A stretch of DNA of 64,000 nt, taken from Casuarius casuarius. Taxonomy: Eukaryota; Chordata; Aves; Casuariiformes; Casuariidae. The stretch covers positions 1,163,186 to 1,227,185 of the forward strand of contig PTFA01000050.1 of NCBI GenBank assembly GCA_003342895.1. Reading direction: 5' to 3'. The translations under genes were made by a program, and so were the position numbers. This document shows positions 58,206 through 64,000 of this stretch, piece after piece (position 1 is the stretch's first letter; the number at the start of each line of letters is the position of its first letter). The notes under the pieces were generated by a model. The model was not told the DNA's origin and made no database searches. It worked only from the letters and a program-made list of their open reading frames with translations.

Positions 58206-60062
58206 GACCTTCCTGGAACTTAAGATTATGAATATTAGTTCTAGTTCCTTTGCTTACATTGGCTTGCAGATTTTCTGTTTTCATAGGACTTCAACCTGTC
58301 TAGTGCAAAAGTTGTCTTTTAGTTGTCCTTTCTTCTACTTAGAGTAGAAAAGATTAGACAAAGGGTAGCTAGAATTAGGATAGAAAGGGGAACAGAAAAT
58401 TGACTCGTGTTCAAGTCTGTTCTGAAGCATAACTCCTCCTGAAATCATCTTACACTTAATTTTTTCAGTGTAATGTAGAATCACAGTTTGCACTGAACAG
58501 AAGTTTGAAAGGGATTCTCAAGAGCGACTGGCTGTCTTGTTTTAAGATGTCTTCCACCAACGACAATAAATAAACCTCGCATATGAGCATAGTTTGGAAA
58601 CTTAGAAAAATGAGCAAAATCCAAAACATCTTTTTTTTTTTTTCTTTTTTTGGCTGTTGGGTATATTGAGATAGAAATTATGGAAACATAAAGGATATAA
58701 ATCCCCTATTATGGCGTGTTACTACAAAAGCGGTGTATATTGTTGGGGGTTTTTGTCAGGTTATTTTTTTTGTCCTTGTTTAAACAGTGTGTGTAGGTAG
58801 AAGTTTTTTCACAACCATATTCAGGTGTATTCTTGGGGGCCTTATTAATACCTAAAGTCTATTTCTGCTTTGTGTTGATTATTGATCCTTAGCTTGGTAC
58901 AAAACAATAGGCAGTTGCTTTTTCCAGTCCTATTTGCGTTATGCCAGATGCAGAAACATTACTATCTAGTATCTTTTGGTCACTCCCCATTGCCCAGAGC
59001 GTACAGCTTTGACCTGAGCATTGGATGGACATGTATAAAGGAATCACTTACCTCAACCCTAGTGAAACCTGCAGGCTACAGTCACCTTGGCTGGTATCCC
59101 TGAATTTGGGTATATNTGTGTTTGTGTTGCAACCAGTGAAATCTCATAACTCATACTTCCGATGATACGGTTACTCTTACAAAAGTCAAATTATACTATT
59201 TGGCAAAAGCTCACTACAATTTGAATTTACTAAAGAGTTGACTTTTTAAAACATAAACAATGTATAATGCAATTAGCTGCTGTGGGAGTAAGTCAGAATA
59301 GAAATGTGCTAAATCTAGCAGTAGATCTAATTAAACCGTAAGACCTGACCACCATGGTAATTTCTGAAGATTATTGCCTAGGTTAGGTCACACAGTGAAA
59401 CTGAAACAAGGTTTTCTGAAAGGTTCAGTAAGTGCCACAGCATTTCCAAACCCCGAAAAATGGCAGGATTCTTCAATACTACCACCCAGTGCTGCTCACT
59501 TCTAGAGGGGAAAAACACCCCACATCGATAAGCAGGAATTATTGTTTATAAAAACAACAGAATTGACAGGCATTTCATTACCCTGATTGTTGATGATAGA
59601 TGGGATCATNACAGGGTTATCTTGCAAAGTAATGGTTTAAAAATTATGCTGTTAGTGACTTGTGTGTGTTACCTTCTTGGTGCCTTCAGTGCTGGAGTGT
59701 AAGGAAGAATGGAAAATAGCGTGAGAAAGAGTACTNTGCGATATGCTGTGCCACCACATAGCGGTTCATGCAGGACTGACTCNAGAAACCTCCCATGTGC
59801 TGTGCCATTTCTTGGACCAGACTCTTTGGCTGCTTTTCGGTCCTCCCCAAAGGATGGAGCAGGCCTATCTATGCTGCTCCACATGCACTCTGTTCTGTCT
59901 TGCAAGCACCAGTATAGAAGTTTCTTTTCTCTCTCACTCTCTGGGTCTGTGACACATTGAAGGTGTAGAAGAGGATCTGTTTGTCTTTGGTATGTTAAGC
60001 TTTTTGTGTCTCTCCACACAAGATTCATTCCCCCCCACCTTTCTGGAGGTGTTGCTTTTTAG
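58206..60062. other. Noncoding stretch, nothing recognised
   Basis: A minus-strand consensus donor (GAG|GTAAGTGATT, exon end at 59,052) stands before a poor acceptor and a 47-base open segment, too little to call an exon. Frames at 59.67-60.03 kb on both strands overlap and have no recognisable content. Confidence 0.4.
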
Positions 60063-60130
60063 ACTTCTCGAAGAAGAACTGAAAAGTCGATTGGGAGATA
60101 GGTTTAGAGAAGAAAAACGTGTTCTTGATG
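60063..60130 (+). CDS. Candidate 68-base exon, unidentified
   Basis: Between GTTGCTTTTTAG and GATG|GTAAG only one frame is open. It encodes LLEEELKSRLGDRFREEKRV, a charged, helix-like peptide, with one leading and one trailing base. Both splice sites are good, and the other two frames contain stops. A longer minus frame (59,934-60,374) covers the same bases and I judge it a shadow. It is short, so chance is possible, and the peptide matches nothing I can name. Confidence 0.3.
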
Positions 60131-60462
60131 GTAAGAAATCTTTAATACCTTTTGAGCATTGTGGAATATGAAGGAGAAGGAAGAAGAAATCTGTACAGCT
60201 ATAAATACNTAAGCATCCAGCAGGACCATGCTCAATTCTTCCATCTGTAACATGTCTCTTCCTCCCTCCCCCCCCATCACAAGGAACTTCCACCATGTCA
60301 CCACATGACATTTGTGGTTCAAAATTCAAATATATCTTTGTAGCAGGATTAGAGTTGGAGGCATTCAGGTGCACATTTCAGCAGGATCACTTCTTGCCTA
60401 AAAATACACATAATGTCTCCAACTTCAGCTAGTAGCTTAATTTAAACATGTGGTTAAACCTA

Positions 60463-60530
60463 TGATCATGTTTAATTTTAAGCATATGAACCAGCGTCAT
60501 CATCCTGGGGATGATGTTCATGAATGCAGT
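60463..60530 (+). repeat. Possible old sauropsid repeat piece
   Basis: TGTTTAATTTTAAGCATATG followed by AAC and a GATGTTCATGAATG word resembles the element at 61,811 (GCTTAACTTTAAGCATATGAAC). I know the word order from reptile and bird DNA but cannot name the family. Confidence 0.35.
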
Positions 60531-60610
60531 AGAACAGTATGTGTCTATTGTGGGACTGGGGTCTTGATTATTGCACAGTTCTTGAAAATGCTTTTTCTCT
60601 CTTTCTCCAG

Positions 60611-60684
60611 TGGAAATTGNGATGTTCTTTCAGGAAACATGCAAGATGATCGGTATCTCCTGCAGTTTCCAATGAATAATCAAG
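60611..60684 (+). CDS. Candidate 74-base exon, unidentified
   Basis: A very good polypyrimidine tract ending CTCTCTTTCTCCAG precedes an open frame that, after one leading base, contains DVLSGNMQDDRYLLQFPMNN and ends at CAAG|GTATCA, a weaker donor. Its frame does not follow from the trailing base of the candidate at 60,063-60,130; the phase that would follow reaches a stop (TGA) just before the donor. So either one of the two is wrong or the second is a terminal exon in the other frame. One N lies inside. Confidence 0.3.
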
Positions 60685-61549
60685 GTATCAAGTTAATTTA
60701 AAGAGAACAGCATTTACCCATAACAGCAGGTGCAAAATTGTCACTAATTATGAATTTGCTAGGTTCAGTAGTGACTATGCATGAATTATGTTGCACTTGT
60801 TAAAAGAAACATTCAGAGCCCAACTGATGACAGTACCAGAGCAAAAAATATCCTTACACTGTTTCTTGAAAGTGAATTAATCCTACTGAGATCTGCAAGA
60901 GAAGACAACTACAGAAAGATGAACTATTACTGTACCTATGTGCCTGCCAAAAGCTTCTGCTAGAAAAATAGTTGTTTTTCTAGTAGTTTGGAAAACACTA
61001 ACAAATTCTAGCACAAATGTTCTATCAATCTTTATAGGGAATGAGAATTTGCATGTAGGTGTTACCTTAGAGATGAGAAATTTCTGTGCATATGCCTCAG
61101 GTGGTAGAAGGAAAATGTTGTGTTTTCAGTACCCTTCCTTGTTATCTCTCTTAACCAAAAAGGAGGAGTGAGTGCTTTTACTCTGTATATGCTAATTATT
61201 TTTCATTGATTTTTTTATTAATCTTTGGGAATATAAAAAAAACAAGCTAAGATAGGAAGTAACCATTATGTATTAACTGTATTTTGGATTACCAGGGGTT
61301 AAAAATAAACACTCCAATCTCCCTNTTGCCAAAAAGATCATATTTAGCACGTGGAGAACTATCTGAGTGATCCCAGAACACCAATGCAGGATTACAGCAA
61401 GTCTGGAACCTAAATATAATGGAATAAGGCTTTTGAAAAGCTTGGACTTGACTCTTCCTCCANCCCTCTTTATTAAAGCTTTTCCATATGATAGAGGTGT
61501 TGAGGTTTTAAATATCAGGAAAGAAAATAGCCAGTGAAGCAGTGTCTCC
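60685..61549. other. Noncoding stretch, nothing recognised
   Basis: A 60-codon ATG frame at 60,781-60,963 is polar and protein-like but lacks splice support. Nothing else could be identified. Confidence 0.4.
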
Positions 61550-61800
61550 ATGAAGACCCAGTTAATCTCCTGTTCAGCCTCCCTGCTGCTGTGCAGCCTG
61601 CTCCTTCCCCGGCGGGTCGGCAGCTGGACNGGCCCCTCTAGCCTTAAGCCTGGGNGGCTTCTTGCAGGACTTCCCCTGGGCAGATGTTTCTTATGTGCTG
61701 GGAGCGATGGCTCCCGTTGGGGGTCACGTCCTGGCGCGCGTCACCACCATTGCTGTGACAACTTGAGTGGCAGCACTCGGGCCCGAGTCCTCCCTTCCAT
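61550..61800. other. GC/CpG-rich block
   Basis: This block contains CCCCGGCGGGTCGG, GGCGCGCGTCACC and CTCGGGCCCGAG, with three N bases that suggest difficult sequence. It is open on both strands for 68-87 codons because of composition. No promoter element or protein is recognisable. Confidence 0.4.
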
Positions 61801-61810
61801 GCCGTCATCC

Positions 61811-61900
61811 TGAAGCAGGTGCTTAACTTTAAGCATATGAACAGCTGCACTGAAGACTCTGGATCTGCTCATGGGTTTTGATGTTAAACATATGTGAAAA
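61811..61900 (+). repeat. Old interspersed repeat of sauropsid type, family not named
   Basis: CAGGTGCTTAACTTTAAGCA, TATGAAC, then CACTGAAG, GGATCTGCTCATG, GTTAAACATATG follows the widespread reptile/bird repeat pattern with an inverted arrangement (GTGCTTAACTTTAAGCAC, CACTGAAGTCAATGGGACT, CTCATGTGCTTAAAGTTAAGCA). The inverted word order suggests a DNA-transposon-like or foldback origin. Confidence 0.5.
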
Positions 61901-62686
61901 TATTTTGGTGCTTGGGGATGGGGAATGCAGTGATCAGCACTCTAGAGAACTGAATGCCTAAGAAGCAGAGGAAATCAAATAGAATAAGCACTAATTGTGC
62001 TTGCAATATTTTCCACTTGGTGTCTGTATCCAGTAAACACAGCCACAATCCACAACCCAGGCAAAAAAATTGTTGTTTTTATTGGTCATTACTTTTCAGT
62101 GATGTGTTCTTCTGCTGGTCAGAATTGAACCAGTGATCATTTACACCAGCAATGTTTTTATATCTATTACTACAATGACTTTTATTGTCTGTCAAAGCAA
62201 CTGTCCTCCATCCTGGACCACCAGGGTGATTTTCTTGTATGTGTAAATTCAGCCATTTGCAAAATGATCTGGAAGTTTTCTGATATTTTAGTTAATTTTT
62301 CAAATATAAGAGTTCACATCACCTTAAGCTATACTGTAGGTTCTGTTAAATCTGCTAGAATAAGCTTACTGACTTTCTACAGGGAAGATGAAATGGTAAA
62401 ATGGGCCCATTTTCTCCTGCTGCTCTATTCCCTCATGTTCTGTAAATGTCTTGAATGAATTTATGTTCNCAACTAATTGCTTTCTTTTGCTTCAGATAAG
62501 AGCCAGTAAAATAGCTGCATGTAATTATGATATCTTCTTAATAAGCCTTCCATTTGTTTAAACTTTAAAAAAGGCAGCTGAAAATATACTGTACATTATC
62601 ATATGAAAGAACTGCAGAAAGCGCTTCTCTTCAAAACGCAGAGTGGACTTGTGTCAAAGTGATTTCAAGTGAAGTGGAGGTTATTT
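61901..62686. other. Noncoding stretch, nothing recognised
   Basis: Short frames only; no repeat or RNA gene seen. Confidence 0.45.
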
Positions 62687-62725
62687 AAGAAAAAAAAAAA
62701 AAAGAAAAAAAAAAAGAAAAAAAAG
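62687..62725. repeat. A-rich purine tract
   Basis: Almost pure A with four isolated G bases; likely a decayed poly-A or slippage tract. Confidence 0.85.
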
Positions 62726-63895
62726 CCTTTTTGACCATGGGCACATCCAAAGATGATTTTGATTTAATACAAATGCATTTCATCATCTGTACTTGAAAAC
62801 ATTTTAAATTACTTTGCAACCACAACCAATGCACTTACTAGTTTTGTATTCATCTTCCTTAAATCAGTGCTTACAACAGCATGGATTCATTTAGTTTAAA
62901 TTGTTTTGTTTTTTGTTTTGGGCTGGTGGCACAGAGGACTTTTCACAGGAAGCTTACAGGCACTTGCTGCAGCCCTAATTCAGTGTTTCTACTTCCCAAG
63001 CCCTCCATCTGCCTGTAATTATACATCATGGATATAAATCAGCCTTCCTTGTACTTCAGAATTAAATAATGAAAGGTGACAATGCTAACTGGAGGGAATG
63101 ATAAGAAATGCTGTCAAAACTGAAAGTGTGTACCTCAGTTTCATCCATGAAAAATGGCCTGCTTCACAATACAAAAGGCTTGGACAAAAGACCATACATT
63201 CTGTTCATCTTACGTGAAAAATAAATGGCCAGAAATTTTTCAAAGATATGGAAAATGCAGGCAGACTTGAAAAATATGTGCAGAAATCATCCCATGAATT
63301 TTAATTGAAATGCAAGAAAGAACAAAGTGCTTGTGAATATACCAGCCTTAGAAACAAGATATTTACTACAGACCACTTTAACTGGAATACTGTAACAGTT
63401 CTCAGCCTGCAAGCTCATTAGTTCTCATAGCTGCACATTTTCCATGCTTATGCAAAGCCCCTCAAACTTTTCATTTAGAAACATTAATTCAGAAACCTTT
63501 ACTGACACGAATCGCTGCTGCTTCTGGAAAACTGGTCTCTGGTGCTGCTTAATATTTGTAGTCTGGTTCTCAGTTGAAGTTAAGACACATGTTGTGGAAT
63601 TTACTTAGCCTGTTGCGTAAACGGGTATGTATTTTAACTTTTAATACAACACGGATACCTAGTTTGCGTTCTGTTTGTTCAAAGACTGGTCCTAAGACTC
63701 TGTTTACATATAGTTATGATTATTTGTGTTTAGAAGTTGCCTGAAAACACCGATGGGAAAACACATGCTAGTTTCTACAATGAAGTGCAGAACAGGTGTG
63801 TTGTGTGTGGAGATGCACAGCGCAGGAGAGGTGTGCACACCCGCACGCCTGGTGTTACCTCGTCTGTGAAAGCACCAAAAAGCTTAATCCAAACC
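62726..63895. other. Noncoding stretch, conserved-element-like core
   Basis: No gene or repeat is visible. The part from about 62,900 to 63,520 has the even composition and lack of simple tracts often seen in conserved noncoding elements (see findings). Confidence 0.35.
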
Positions 63896-63939
63896 TCAGG
63901 AAGCCAAGGGTGAGTCTTCAGGAAGCCAAGGGTGAGTCT
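63896..63939. repeat. Perfect tandem duplication of 22 bases
   Basis: TCAGGAAGCCAAGGGTGAGT plus CT occurs twice back to back with no mismatch. Each copy carries GGGTGAGT, a donor-like word. Perfect identity points to a recent event or a sequencing/assembly artefact near the window edge. Confidence 0.95.
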
Positions 63940-64000
63940 TCTGCAGTTTTCAGTAGGTTGTGGCTCTAAAATGGTCTGAAACCAGGCACTANNGACANTT

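Noticed and set aside
59041..59110. Minus-strand exon ending at the strong donor GAG|GTAAGTGATT
   Set aside because: The acceptor lacks a pyrimidine tract and the open segment is only 47 bases.
59669..60374. 119- and 146-codon minus frames
   Set aside because: They overlap other frames on both strands, have no domain, and cross the better-supported plus-strand segment.
1..64000. tRNA, rRNA, CRISPR array, operon or phage-like features
   Set aside because: Looked for B-box/cloverleaf, rRNA words, spaced repeats and long prokaryotic frames; none present.

Overview
The window reads as nuclear DNA from a vertebrate, most likely a bird. It is AT-rich and repeat-poor. Its recognisable repeats are CR1 LINE fragments (19.7 kb, 26.5 kb, 58.2 kb), MIR-like ancient SINE pieces (17.9 kb, 43.3 kb) and one retroviral solo LTR (7.7-8.1 kb), the repeat mix typical of sauropsids. 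No long bacterial-style reading frame, operon, tRNA, rRNA or CRISPR array is present. Isolated single N bases occur throughout, as in a draft assembly, so frames should be read with care.

Most of the window looks like intron or gene desert. The best coding evidence is a minus-strand cluster at 31,742-32,298. Two exon-like segments there have consensus GTAAGT donors and frames that agree across a very short intron, followed by a possible terminal exon. I do not recognise the protein. A GC/CpG-rich stretch with a long minus-strand frame lies about 1 kb upstream of it (33.0-33.6 kb). Weaker plus-strand exon-like segments, open and bounded by splice-like sites, occur at 5.34 kb, 49.7 kb, 53.2 kb, 53.4 kb, 55.2 kb, 60.06 kb and 60.61 kb. 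Their frames do not join into one convincing transcript, and several could be chance.

Layout: 0-7.6 kb is noncoding sequence with a GC-rich unclassified block (2.1-2.6 kb) and two splice-bounded segments; 7.7-8.1 kb is the solo LTR; 8.1-30 kb is mostly unannotated, with old repeats, homopolymers, a CTCF-like site and a zero-length-exon (recursive-splice-like) motif; 30-34 kb is the CpG-rich zone with the minus-strand exons; 34-49 kb is desert-like, with several blocks that look like conserved noncoding elements, a 24-base C run and MIR pieces; 49-61 kb holds the plus-strand exon-like segments; 61-64 kb is noncoding with another conserved-element-like block and a recent 22-base tandem duplication.

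I found no evidence of an undescribed biological system. The most checkable leads are the 62-base intron and its gene, the recursive-splice-like motif, the CTCF-like motifs, the tRNA-Arg-like A-box fragment, and the candidate conserved noncoding blocks.
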